DNA of 64,000 nucleotides from CALDTK01 sp965215115 (GCA_965215115.1 OZ244050.1:2790001-2854000), one strand, 5' to 3'. Counted from the stretch's first letter, positions 15,723 through 24,130 are shown. Notes: generated by a model not told the origin, from the sequence alone. Translations and numbers: made by a program.

Positions 15723-18473
15723 CTACCTGCTGAGGATCCAATCCGTCAGGTTGTCCTCCCCCACCAGATCGAGTTTCTTGCGCAGACGGTAGCGCTTGTT
15801 CTCGACGCCACGCACGGAGAGGTGTAGCAGGGGGGCGATCTCCTTGCTGGGGAGATTCATCCGCAGGAGGGCAGCCAGGCGTAGGTCGCCGGGGGTAAGC
15901 TCGGGGTAGTCTTCGTGAAGCCGGTGGAGAAAGCCGACGTGGACCGCGTCGAAGTGCTCCGAGAAGCGCACCCAGTCCTCCTCGGAGGAGAGTTGTTGCT
16001 CGAGGACGTGGTTGAGCTGGCGCCGCAGCTTGCCGACCTCGCCCGATTTCGGCAGTGCCGCGATACCCTCTTTGATCTGTAGCAGGGACTCGTTGTGACG
16101 TGCCTGCGCCAGGGTGGACTGCGCGAGTTCGCGGTTGCGCTGCTCGAGTTCGTTTTGCCGCAAGGCCAACTCCCGGTGCGACAGCTCGATCTCGCGCTCG
16201 GAGACCCTGACCTTGTCCTCGAGCCGATCGGCGTGGGCCTTGAGGCGCGCGGCCTGGAGTTGACGCTCGCGCTCGACGTCGGCGGCGCGCTGCTGGGTGG
16301 CGAGGCGGCGGCGGTAGTAGACGCGTAGGCCGTAGAAGCCCGCCCCGACGAGCAAGCCGTACAAAACATACGCCAGCGGGTGTTGGTAGAACGGTGGCGG
16401 GACCTCCCACTCGACGCGGCCGCGCTGCCCGTCGTCGCTCTCCCAGTCGAGGACGTAGGCCCCGGGCTTGAGTTGGGGGAAGGGATACTCCCCCTCCGTA
16501 GCCCAGGCCGTGAAGCTCGTATCGCCGCCCGCGAGGCGGACGCGGAACCGTGGCGCGCGGTCGTAGCGAGCCTGCGCGAAGCGCACCACGACGCTGTTGC
16601 CGGTCTGCTCCGTCGTGACGCGCACGGGTGCCGTCCCCGGCGGACGTCCTTCGCCGTCGAGGTCGATGATCGCCAGGCCGCGGTGCAGGCCAACCGCGAG
16701 CGTGCCGTCGAGAAGTTGCTTGAGTAGGGGGTAGTCGAGGCGCACGTCCAGCGACCAGTCCGCCGTGCCTATCCCCTGGGCGTCGGGGTCTGCTTCCACA
16801 CCGATTCGGAGGAGCCTGGGCGCCAGGGAGGCAACAGCCTTGCGGCCTGCGTAAACGACGGGGATCGAGTACGGCTCAGGTCCGACGGAGGCACCGACGC
16901 TACCCTCGCTGCCCAGGGACAGGCTGCGGGTGGGGGTGTAGTAGTCGAGGGTCCTCCCGGAGTCACCGACCGTTTCGATCAGTCGGCCGGGCAGGGAGTC
17001 GACGACTACGCGGCTGGCTACGGCCGTGAGGGAGTCGTCGAGCGTGAGGAGGCTGAGGCCTTCCTGGGGGTGGACGATGTAAAATTTTCGACCGGAGTCA
17101 TCCCCTGGCGCGCGGTAGAGTTGCCGGACGGGCGAGCGCAGGCCCCGGATGCGGCCCCGGGAAGCCCAGTCCCGACCCGGTGCGCGGGCGTAGCGTTCGA
17201 CGCCGACGTAGGTCCCGGCGAGCGCGGTGGCGGAGTCGATCTCGAGCCAGGTCCAGCCGCCGTTCGACTGGGAGATGCGGGTGGCGCGGAGGCCCTCGTC
17301 GAGGAGGAAGGTGCCCTCGTTGGTGCCGGCGACGATGCCTGCGGAGGACGCGGTCACGTGCCAGACCTGCTCGGTGACGTTGGACACCGGGCCGATGAGG
17401 TCGGCCTCCCTGAGGTAAAGGCCTTCGTTGGTACTGAGCAGCAGGCCGTCGGCGACGGGCAGGACGTCGTACACCGGCCCCAGCTCCGCGGCGACGATGG
17501 CGGCGCCCGTGCCCACGGAGAGGTAGGCGAGCCCGTCGTTGAGCCCGACCCAGAGCCCGCCGCGCTCGTCCTGGTGGAGCCCGAGGACGGTATCGTCGCC
17601 GAGTTCGTGCTGGGCGTCGAGGTGGCTGGTGGCGCGTCCGTCGCCGGACAGGAGGTACAGGCCGTTGGCACTGGTGGCCAGGGCGAACCCGCCGTTGCGC
17701 AGCGCGAGGAGGCCATTGAGCGGTTGGCCCGCCCAGGGCCTGGGTGCCGCGGGGTCGGAGGGCCAGGGCGCGACCCGGCCGCCGCGCAGGGACGAGAGAC
17801 CGCCGCCGCGCGTGGCGACCAGCAGGCCGCCGCCGGGATGCGCGGCGATACCGGCGATTTCGGTTTTGGCGAAAGCCTCCCCGCCGGGGTAAGGGCGCCA
17901 CGTGCCGCCGTCGCGGTAGTAGAGACCCTGCGCGATGACGGGCAGGAAGAGCGTGTCGCGGATGGCCCTCGCGAAGAGGATGTTGCCGGGGGTGGGGAGG
18001 GATTCGTAGCTGCCGGACGCCGGGGACTGTCGGACGAGGCGGGAGAAGGTTTGCCAGAGCAAGGTCTCCGGCGCCCCGGGGTCGGGGAGGGTGTGCCACC
18101 ACTCCTCCTTGGGGTTGTTGGGCGGGCTGACGCGGACCGGCGGATCGGACGGCCGGGCGGCCGACCAGCGCCACCAGCCGTCGTAGCTCCCGGCCCACCA
18201 ACTGCTGTCGGCGGGGTGGTAGGTGACGGTGCGCAGGACCTGTCCGCTCGGCACCGGCAGCCTACGCCACCTCACGCCGTCGAAGAGCAGCAAGCCGGCC
18301 GCATTGGCGAGGGCGATGGTGCCGTCGGGCGCCGAGGCGATGTCCCAGACCTGGCGCTCGCCGCCGAACTCGGTCGCCTCCCAGCGGCGCAGGGGCGGGG
18401 TGCCCTGCGGGAGCGCCGGCGTGCAGGACAGCAGCGCGAGCAGCAGCGGGAGCAGTGTAGACGAGGGCTTCAC
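15723..18473 (-). CDS. Transmembrane sensor-regulator: beta-propeller, Y_Y_Y-like domain, LuxR-type HTH
   Basis: 916 residues from a GTG start at 18473. That start gives a clean export signal (VKPSSTLLPLLLALLSC) and avoids overlap with the divergent gene at 18522. The periplasmic part has propeller-type repeats (VWDIASAPDGTIALANAAG, LGLHQDERGGLWVGLNDGLA) followed by a Y_Y_Y-like beta-sandwich (FRVRLAGGDTSFTAWATEG). One transmembrane helix (LAYVLYGLLVGAGFYGLRVYY) leads into a coiled coil. The end is a LuxR-like helix-turn-helix (LTPGDLRLAALLRMNLPSKE, then HLSVRGVENKRYRLRKKLDL). It resembles one-component regulators that sense glycans and bind DNA from the membrane. It lies directly upstream of the operon on the same strand and probably controls it. 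Confidence 0.85.
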   Translation of the reverse strand: MKPSSTLLPLLLALLSCTPALPQGTPPLRRWEATEFGGERQVWDIASAPDGTIALANAAGLLLFDGVRWRRLPVPSGQVLRTVTYHPADSSWWAGSYDGWWRWSAARPSDPPVRVSPPNNPKEEWWHTLPDPGAPETLLWQTFSRLVRQSPASGSYESLPTPGNILFARAIRDTLFLPVIAQGLYYRDGGTWRPYPGGEAFAKTEIAGIAAHPGGGLLVATRGGGLSSLRGGRVAPWPSDPAAPRPWAGQPLNGLLALRNGGFALATSANGLYLLSGDGRATSHLDAQHELGDDTVLGLHQDERGGLWVGLNDGLAYLSVGTGAAIVAAELGPVYDVLPVADGLLLSTNEGLYLREADLIGPVSNVTEQVWHVTASSAGIVAGTNEGTFLLDEGLRATRISQSNGGWTWLEIDSATALAGTYVGVERYARAPGRDWASRGRIRGLRSPVRQLYRAPGDDSGRKFYIVHPQEGLSLLTLDDSLTAVASRVVVDSLPGRLIETVGDSGRTLDYYTPTRSLSLGSEGSVGASVGPEPYSIPVVYAGRKAVASLAPRLLRIGVEADPDAQGIGTADWSLDVRLDYPLLKQLLDGTLAVGLHRGLAIIDLDGEGRPPGTAPVRVTTEQTGNSVVVRFAQARYDRAPRFRVRLAGGDTSFTAWATEGEYPFPQLKPGAYVLDWESDDGQRGRVEWEVPPPFYQHPLAYVLYGLLVGAGFYGLRVYYRRRLATQQRAADVERERQLQAARLKAHADRLEDKVRVSEREIELSHRELALRQNELEQRNRELAQSTLAQARHNESLLQIKEGIAALPKSGEVGKLRRQLNHVLEQQLSSEEDWVRFSEHFDAVHVGFLHRLHEDYPELTPGDLRLAALLRMNLPSKEIAPLLHLSVRGVENKRYRLRKKLDLVGEDNLTDWILSR
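16152..16166 (+). repeat. GTTTT mini-hairpin copy (in regulator gene)
   Basis: GTTTT-GCC-GCAA-GGC; encodes ALRQN in the coiled coil. Confidence 0.85.
17863..17877 (+). repeat. GTTTT mini-hairpin copy (in regulator gene)
   Basis: Exact form GTTTT-GGC-GAAA-GCC; encodes AFAKT. Confidence 0.9.
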
Positions 18474-18521
18474 GGTTGGCGAAGATGTGGGCTGTCGGGT
18501 GGTATGCCCTAACTTCCACGC

Positions 18522-19379
18522 ATGAGTGACCCCGGGATTGACCTGCTGTCGGATTTTGGCTTCAAGTTCGTCTTCGGGCGCGAGGAGACGAAGGAGAACC
18601 TGTTGCACTTCTTGAACGCCCTACTGCCGGAGGAGGACCAGATCGTGGATTTCGTCTTCCTGGGCACCGAGCAGGTCGGCGCCTACGAGTTCGACAAAAC
18701 GATCATCTACGATCTCCTGTGCCTGACGAGGGACGAGCGCCAGATACAGATCGAGGTCCAGCGGCGCTTGCACATGCAGTTCATGGATCGCGTCCTGCAC
18801 TACGCCGGGCGGCTGCTGAGCAACGTGACGCAGCAGGGGATGCCCGTCTACCGCGTACGGACGACGTACATGGTGTTGCTGCTCGACTTCGTGCTCGACG
18901 ACAGCTCGGAGGATTACATTAAGCGCGTGGAACTCAAAGACCAGCACGGCGTGTTGTTTACCGACAAGCTTCGGCTGTACTGCATCCAGCTGCCTAACTT
19001 CCGCAAGGGTCTCTCGGAGCTCGAGACCCCGATCGACCAATACCTTTACGCCTTTCGCCACATGAAGACGCTAGCCTCCCTCCCCCGCGAGCTTTCCGAA
19101 GCCCAGCTGCAGCGCATCTTCGACGCTTCGCGCCGGAGGATCCTGGACCCCGAGCAGCGCGATCTCCACGACCGGCTGGTGAAACGCTCTATCGACTACA
19201 GGACGGAGTTGGTGAGTATGCACTTCGAGGGCAAGGCCGAGGGCAAGAGCGAGCTCCTCCTCAGCATCACGCAGGCGAGATTGGCGGCCGGCGAGAGCTT
19301 GGCCGACATCGCGCGCTCGCTGCTGACCACCGAGGAGTACCTCCTGACGCTCCTGGAAGCGGCACAAAAGCTAGGCTAG
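18522..19379 (+). CDS. Rpn family PD-(D/E)XK nuclease / putative transposase
   Basis: 285 residues. The N-terminal half has the PDDEXK_2 family pattern: LLSDFGFKFVFG, FLNALLPEE, then IIYDLLC and IQIEVQRR. Asp64, Glu78 and Gln80 fit the catalytic D...ExQ set. The C-terminus shows the usual GKAEGKSELLL linker and a helical ARSLLTTEEYLLTLLEAA tail. Rpn proteins are DNA endonucleases linked to RecA-independent recombination and to phage defence in other bacteria. It is a lone gene between the divergent regulator and a strong terminator. No other transposition gene or terminal repeat is near, so current mobility is not supported. Confidence 0.88.
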   Translation: MSDPGIDLLSDFGFKFVFGREETKENLLHFLNALLPEEDQIVDFVFLGTEQVGAYEFDKTIIYDLLCLTRDERQIQIEVQRRLHMQFMDRVLHYAGRLLSNVTQQGMPVYRVRTTYMVLLLDFVLDDSSEDYIKRVELKDQHGVLFTDKLRLYCIQLPNFRKGLSELETPIDQYLYAFRHMKTLASLPRELSEAQLQRIFDASRRRILDPEQRDLHDRLVKRSIDYRTELVSMHFEGKAEGKSELLLSITQARLAAGESLADIARSLLTTEEYLLTLLEAAQKLG

Positions 19380-19388
19380 CTTGAACAT

Positions 19389-19442
19389 AAAACGACCAAT
19401 CCCCCCGCCGACACCAGTGTCAACGGGGGGATTGGTCGTTTT
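19389..19442. terminator. Perfect 19-bp bidirectional terminator
   Basis: Arms 19389-19407 and 19424-19442 are perfectly complementary, with AAAA at one end, TTTT at the other and a 16-nt loop. It separates the convergent nuclease and OmpA genes. Its 3' GTTTT is shared with the mini-hairpin element at 19438. Confidence 0.92.
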
Positions 19443-19452
19443 GCCGAAAGGC
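19438..19452 (+). repeat. GTTTT mini-hairpin copy fused to terminator
   Basis: GTTTT-GCC-GAAA-GGC; the GTTTT is also the end of the terminator stem and its T tract. Confidence 0.9.
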
Positions 19453-19465
19453 GAGTAGCTACCGA

Positions 19466-20380
19466 CTAGCGCGCCGGGATCGTGGCCGGGGCCTCGAGGA
19501 GCTTGAAGAACTGATCGAGCTTCGGCGTGAGGATGATCTCGGTGCGGCGGTTCATGGCGCGGCCCTCGGCAGTCGAGTTGTCGGCCTTCGGGGCGAACTC
19601 ACCGCGGCCGGCGGCGCTCAGGCGGCTCGGGTCGACGCCGTACTGGTTCGAGAGCGCCTTGACGATGGCGAGGGCGCGCGCGCTGGACAGGGCCCAGTTG
19701 TCGGGGAACTTCGCCGTCGCGATGGGGACGTTGTCGGTGTGGCCCTCGACCGTGACCTCGAGGTCGGGGTTGCCCTTGACCACCTTGGCGACCTTCCCGA
19801 GGATCTCGGTGGCCTTCCCGCCGATGTCGGCGGCGCCGGACTGGAACAGGAGCTTGTCGGAGATCGACACGAACACCTTCGTGCCCTTGACCTGGACTTC
19901 GATGTCCTCGTCGTTGAGGTTCTCGAGGTCCTTCTTGAGGTTGTAGACGAGGGCCACGTTGGTGGAGTCCTTGACGCGGATGATCTTGTTGAGCTGCTCG
20001 ATCTGGCCGGACTGGCTGTTGATCTTCTCGAGCGAGGCCTGGATGGCCTTCGCCTCGGACGCGGAGGTCACCTGGTTGGCGGCCATCTGGTCGAGGAGCT
20101 GCTTGTTCATGGTGTTCATGGTGGCCTGCTGCTCGGCGAGGGTCTCGGCGCGGGCCTTCTCGCGGGCGAGCTCGGCCTCTTTGTTGCGGAGCGTCGAGGT
20201 GAGGCGCTCGTTGTCGGCGGTGCGGCCCTCCTGGAGGTCCTTGATGCGCTCGAGGGCCTCCTGGAGGGCGAGGTCGGTCTTGGCTTTCTCGCTCTGGAGC
20301 GAGTCGTACTTCTTCTTCCCGACGCACGACGGGAGTGCGATCGCGACGAGGAGGGCGAAGAGGATGGCTTTGTACTGCAT
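19466..20380 (-). CDS. OmpA-family peptidoglycan-associated lipoprotein with coiled coil
   Basis: 304 residues from the ATG at 20380, chosen because it gives a clear lipoprotein signal (MQYKAILFALLVAIALPSC). Residues about 25-150 are a long coiled coil (SEKAKTDLALQEALERIKDL onward). The C-terminal OmpA domain has VTVEGHTDNVPIATAKFPDN, LSSARALAIVKAL and RLSAAGRGEFAPKADN followed by AMNRRTEIIL, the peptidoglycan-binding pattern. It likely ties the outer membrane to the cell wall. A TAGCTTCG sequence on the minus strand (20404-20411) may be its -7 box. Confidence 0.9.
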   Translation of the reverse strand: MQYKAILFALLVAIALPSCVGKKKYDSLQSEKAKTDLALQEALERIKDLQEGRTADNERLTSTLRNKEAELAREKARAETLAEQQATMNTMNKQLLDQMAANQVTSASEAKAIQASLEKINSQSGQIEQLNKIIRVKDSTNVALVYNLKKDLENLNDEDIEVQVKGTKVFVSISDKLLFQSGAADIGGKATEILGKVAKVVKGNPDLEVTVEGHTDNVPIATAKFPDNWALSSARALAIVKALSNQYGVDPSRLSAAGRGEFAPKADNSTAEGRAMNRRTEIILTPKLDQFFKLLEAPATIPAR

Positions 20381-20604
20381 AATTGGTTGGTGGATTCCGG
20401 CGGCGAAGCTAATGTTTTTCGGGTAGTGCGCCCAGCGTAAAGCCATCGTGATTTTTCCGACGGCGCCCGGGGCCCGGCGAGAGCAAATGTGACTGCCGGG
20501 AGGGACATCTGCGCTACGGTGGGGAGGTTAATCTTTGGTGAAAGCCGGCCCCCCGCGACATCGTTCGCGCTATGTAAGCGGCGCCCCGTAACTTCGCCGC
20601 CGGT

Positions 20605-20661
20605 ATGCAGCCCGCCTCGATCATCGCCCGAATTAGCGACGCGACCCCCGGTCGCCGGTAG
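20605..20661 (+). CDS. Possible 18-residue leader peptide upstream of ileS
   Basis: ATG at 20605 and TAG at 20659-20661 encode MQPASIIARISDATPGRR, with three Ile codons in 18. A TAACTTCG -7-like box ends 8 nt before it. A 13-bp hairpin (20693-20732) and then ileS follow. Position and Ile content would fit an attenuation leader, but such a short frame can arise by chance at this GC content. Confidence 0.25.
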   Translation: MQPASIIARISDATPGRR

Positions 20662-20692
20662 CTCGTGCCTGCAAGCGTAGACTGCATCGCCT

Positions 20693-20732
20693 CGGAGAGC
20701 CTCGGTAGCCACTGTGCCGCCGGGGCTCTCCG
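20693..20732 (+). promoter_or_regulatory. Hairpin in the ileS 5' leader
   Basis: Arms 20693-20705 and 20720-20732 pair over 13 bases with one mismatch (outer CGGAGAGCC with GGCTCTCCG). The hairpin ends 20 nt before the ileS ATG. No T run follows, so it could affect initiation rather than terminate transcription. Confidence 0.4.
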
Positions 20733-20752
20733 GCATTCGTAAGACCACATCC

Positions 20753-23700
20753 ATGAGTACGTTCCCCGAGTATAAGTCCCTCGCCCTGCCCGCCCTCGAC
20801 GAGGTCATCCTGGAGCGGTGGGCTTCCGCCAAAACCTTCCGGCGCTCCGTCGACGAGCGCCCGGTGGACAGGCCGTGGGTGTTCTTCGAAGGTCCGCCGA
20901 GCGCCAACGGCCGGCCCGGGATCCACCACGTGATGGCGCGCACGGTCAAGGACCTGTTCTGCCGCTACCACACGATGCTCGGGGAGCGCGTCGAGCGCAA
21001 GGGCGGCTGGGACACCCACGGGCTCCCGGTCGAGCTCAAGGTCGAGTCCGAGCTCGGGATCACGAAGGACGACATCGGGCGGTCGATCTCGGTCGCGGAG
21101 TACAACGCGAAGTGCCGCGAGACGGTGATGCGCTACAAGGCCGAGTGGGACGAACTCACCGTCAAGATGGGCTACTGGGTCGACCTCGACCGGCCCTACG
21201 TCACCTTCGAGAACGACTACATCGAGAGCGTGTGGTGGCTGCTGGGGCAGCTGTACGAGCGGGGCCTGCTGTACAAGGGCTACACCATCCAGCCGTACTC
21301 GCCGGCGGCGGGCACGGGGCTGAGCAGCCACGAGCTCAACATGCCGGGGGCCTACCGGGAGGTGAAGGACACGACGGTGGTGGCGCTGTTCGCGCTGCGT
21401 ACGGACGCAGGTGACGCCGCGCAGCCCCCGCTCCCCGCCCCGCTCCAACTCGCCGTCGACGCCGGCCACGCGGTCTACGTCTCGGCCTGGACCACGACGC
21501 CCTGGACGCTGCCCTCCAACACCGGCCTCACCGTCGGGCCGCGCATCCAGTACGTTTTGGTGAAAACCGAAAACCCTTACACGCAGGACATCCAGCACAT
21601 CGTGCTCGCCGCGGACCTGGTGTCGAAGTGGTTCGGGGGCAACCAGCAGCCGACGGTCCTCGAGCAGTCCGAACCCTTCACCGGCGAGAGCTTGGTCGGC
21701 CTGCGCTACGCGCCCGTGTTCGACTACGGCAACGCCATCGAGCCCGTCGGCGAGGGTAGGGACGCCTTCAAGGTCATCGCGGGCGACTTCGTCACGACCT
21801 CCGACGGGACCGGCATCGTGCACACGGCCCCGAGCTTCGGGGCGGACGACCGGCGCGCAGGCATGGCCGCTGGCCTCGGGGCCCTCACCCTCGTCGATGA
21901 GCAGGGTAAGTTCAAGGCCACCGTCGGGCCCTTCTCCAATCGCTACGTCAAGGACTACCGCGACGAGGAAGGCTACGTCGACGTCAACGTCGACCTCGCC
22001 GTGGATTTGAAGCTCCGCGGCCGGGCGCTCAACGTCTCGAAGTACGAGCACAACTACCCGCACTGCTGGCGCACCGACAAGCCCGTGCTGTACTACCCGC
22101 TCGACTCATGGTTCATCAGAGCCTCCGCCGTCAAGGAGCGCATGTCGGAGCTCAACGAGGCGATCAACTGGAAGCCGGCCTCCACGGGCACGGGGCGCTT
22201 CGGCAACTGGCTCGACAACCTGCAGGACTGGAACCTCTCCCGCTCGCGCTACTGGGGCATCCCGCTGCCGATCTGGCGCAGCGAGTGCGGCACCGTGGAG
22301 CGCTGCATCACGAGCGTCGCGGACCTGGCCACGGCCATCGAGGAGGCCAACGTTCAGCTTTCGCTAAAACAGGCTGTCCCGCCCGATCTCCACCGCCCCT
22401 TCATCGACGAGGTGGTGCTCTACAAGGACGGCAAGGCACTGCGCCGCGAGGCGGACCTGATCGACGTGTGGTTCGACTCCGGGGCCATGCCCTACGCGCA
22501 GTGGCACTACCCGTTCGAGAACGCGGAGGTGTTCGGGCGCAACTTCCCGGCCGATTTCATCGCCGAGGGCGTCGACCAGACGCGGGGCTGGTTTTATACC
22601 CTCCACGCCATCGCGACGATGGTCTTCGACTCGGTGGCGTACAAAAACGTCGTTTCTAACGGGCTCGTCCTCGACAAGAACGGCCAGAAGATGTCCAAGC
22701 GCCTCGGCAACGCCGTAGACCCCTTCGCCACGATCGACCGCTACGGCGCCGACGCCGTGCGGTGGTACATGATGACCAACGCCGCGCCCTGGGACAACTT
22801 GAAGTTCGACGAGAAGGGCATCGAGGAGGTGACGCGCAAGTTCTTCGGGACGCTGTATAACACGTACGGGTTCTTTGCGCTGTACGCGAATGTGGATGGG
22901 TGGGCGAGATCGGACACGAAGGGCACGAGGGAGACACGAGGCGCACGAAGCGAAAGCCAGGAGGCAACAGCGCCCCTGCCTAGTGGTCCTCGTGTCTCCC
23001 TCGTGACCCTCGTGTCCGAGACCCCCGAGATCGACGCCTGGCTCCGCTCCCGGATGAACTCGCTGCTGCGGGACGTGCGCGCCGCCTACGACGACTACGA
23101 GCCGATGACGGCGGGGAGGTTGGTGCAGGATTTCGTGGTCGATGAACTGAGCAACTGGTGGGTGCGCCTCAACCGCAAGCGCTTCTGGCGGGGGAAGTTG
23201 ACGGACGACAAGCGGGCGGCCTACCGGGTGTTGCACGAGGCCCTGGCGCTCGTGGCGCAGTTGATGGCGCCGATTGCGCCCTTCTACGCCGAGCGGCTCT
23301 GGGGGGACTTGGGTTTTGGCGAAAGCGTACACCTATCCCTGCTGCCCGAGCCGCGGGCCAGTGCCATCGACACCGCCCTGGAGGAGCGCATGGGCTACGC
23401 GCAGCGCATCTCGAGCCTCGGCTTTTCCCTGCGTAAGGGCGCCAACGTCCGCGTGCGCCAGCCGCTGGCCAAGATGCTGATCCCGGTGATGGACCCGCGC
23501 TTCCGGACGCAAGTCCAACTCGTAAGCGACCTCATCCTCCAGGAGCTCAACGTCAAGCAGATCGAGTACGTAAGCGGCGACGCCCTCTCGAAGACGATCA
23601 AGCCCAACTTCCGGGTGCTCGGCAAGAAGGTCGGCAAGGAGATGAGGGCCGTGGCGGCGATCATCGGCGCGCTCGACGCCGACGCCATCCGGGCGTTGGA

Positions 23701-24118
23701 AAGCGAGGGCCACTACGAGATCACCGTCGGGGATGCGCCCTTCACGCTCACCTCCGAGGATGTCGAGATCTCCGCGCGCGACATCCCCGGGTGGAGCATC
23801 GCCTCGGACGGGGCCCTCACCGTGGCCCTCGACCTGACGCTCACCCCGGAGCTCGAGCGCGAGGGCCTGGCCAGGGAGCTCGTCAACCGTATCCAGAACC
23901 TGCGCAAGGACTCAGGCTTCGAGGTGACGGACCGGATCCGCGTGGCGCTGGCGCCGAATGCGGCCGTGGCTGCCGCCGTCGAGGCCCACGGGGCGTACGT
24001 ACGCTCGGAGGTGCTGGCGGAGGAGTTGGTCTACGAGGAAGCGTTGGGCAGCGGGGCCGCGACGGTGGACCTGGGCGAGGGCGTCGGCGAGGTGGGCGTA
24101 CGCGTGGAGCGGGTGTGA
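20753..24118 (+). CDS. ileS: Isoleucyl-tRNA synthetase
   Basis: 1121 residues from the ATG at 20753. GTG at 20714 is possible but adds an unconserved stretch. The class I signature is GPPSANGRPGIHHVMARTVK (about 47-66). WTTTPWTLPSNTGL marks the editing domain. KMSKR is at 646-650 within DKNGQKMSKRLGNAVDPF. The C-terminal anticodon-binding region and extra domain match the long Bacteroidota form. The enzyme charges tRNA-Ile in the cytoplasm. An in-frame inverted repeat (22911-23018) adds about 36 unconserved residues (about 720-755) between the catalytic and anticodon-binding parts. Three perfect mini-hairpin elements lie inside. Confidence 0.97.
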   Translation: MSTFPEYKSLALPALDEVILERWASAKTFRRSVDERPVDRPWVFFEGPPSANGRPGIHHVMARTVKDLFCRYHTMLGERVERKGGWDTHGLPVELKVESELGITKDDIGRSISVAEYNAKCRETVMRYKAEWDELTVKMGYWVDLDRPYVTFENDYIESVWWLLGQLYERGLLYKGYTIQPYSPAAGTGLSSHELNMPGAYREVKDTTVVALFALRTDAGDAAQPPLPAPLQLAVDAGHAVYVSAWTTTPWTLPSNTGLTVGPRIQYVLVKTENPYTQDIQHIVLAADLVSKWFGGNQQPTVLEQSEPFTGESLVGLRYAPVFDYGNAIEPVGEGRDAFKVIAGDFVTTSDGTGIVHTAPSFGADDRRAGMAAGLGALTLVDEQGKFKATVGPFSNRYVKDYRDEEGYVDVNVDLAVDLKLRGRALNVSKYEHNYPHCWRTDKPVLYYPLDSWFIRASAVKERMSELNEAINWKPASTGTGRFGNWLDNLQDWNLSRSRYWGIPLPIWRSECGTVERCITSVADLATAIEEANVQLSLKQAVPPDLHRPFIDEVVLYKDGKALRREADLIDVWFDSGAMPYAQWHYPFENAEVFGRNFPADFIAEGVDQTRGWFYTLHAIATMVFDSVAYKNVVSNGLVLDKNGQKMSKRLGNAVDPFATIDRYGADAVRWYMMTNAAPWDNLKFDEKGIEEVTRKFFGTLYNTYGFFALYANVDGWARSDTKGTRETRGARSESQEATAPLPSGPRVSLVTLVSETPEIDAWLRSRMNSLLRDVRAAYDDYEPMTAGRLVQDFVVDELSNWWVRLNRKRFWRGKLTDDKRAAYRVLHEALALVAQLMAPIAPFYAERLWGDLGFGESVHLSLLPEPRASAIDTALEERMGYAQRISSLGFSLRKGANVRVRQPLAKMLIPVMDPRFRTQVQLVSDLILQELNVKQIEYVSGDALSKTIKPNFRVLGKKVGKEMRAVAAIIGALDADAIRALESEGHYEITVGDAPFTLTSEDVEISARDIPGWSIASDGALTVALDLTLTPELEREGLARELVNRIQNLRKDSGFEVTDRIRVALAPNAAVAAAVEAHGAYVRSEVLAEELVYEEALGSGAATVDLGEGVGEVGVRVERV
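20821..20835 (-). repeat. GTTTT mini-hairpin copy (in ileS)
   Basis: Plus strand GGC-TTCC-GCC-AAAAC; encodes ASAKT in the N-terminal helix. Confidence 0.85.
21554..21568 (+). repeat. GTTTT mini-hairpin copy (in ileS), GGT/ACC stem
   Basis: GTTTT-GGT-GAAA-ACC, a compensated stem variant; encodes VLVKT. Confidence 0.85.
22356..22370 (-). repeat. GTTTT mini-hairpin copy (in ileS), AGC/GCT stem
   Basis: Plus strand AGC-TTTC-GCT-AAAAC, a compensated stem variant; encodes LSLKQ. Confidence 0.85.
22911..23018. repeat. Inverted repeat of short tandem units inside ileS
   Basis: Arms 22911-22941 and 22988-23018 match at 29 of 31 positions in inverted orientation. Each arm is built of CACGA-rich units of about 9-10 nt (GACACGAAG, GGCACGAGG). 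The 46-nt centre is not repeated. The element is in frame and lacks stops. Confidence 0.9.
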
Positions 24119-24130
24119 GGCGCGGGCCTC

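Larger units (their letters stand above)
20381..20752. other. Intergenic region between divergent ompA-like gene and ileS
   Basis: These 372 bases contain a degenerate mini-hairpin (about 20533-20547, lacking GTTTT), a TAACTTCG box (20589-20596), an 18-codon reading frame and a strong hairpin just before ileS. Confidence 0.5.

Noticed and set aside
18474..18608. Upstream extension of the regulator to an ATG at 18608
   Set aside because: It would overlap the start of the divergent Rpn gene and put 45 unrelated residues before a clear signal sequence.
18522..19379. Active transposon at the Rpn gene
   Set aside because: No terminal repeats or target duplications were seen, and the flanks are a normal promoter gap and a terminator.
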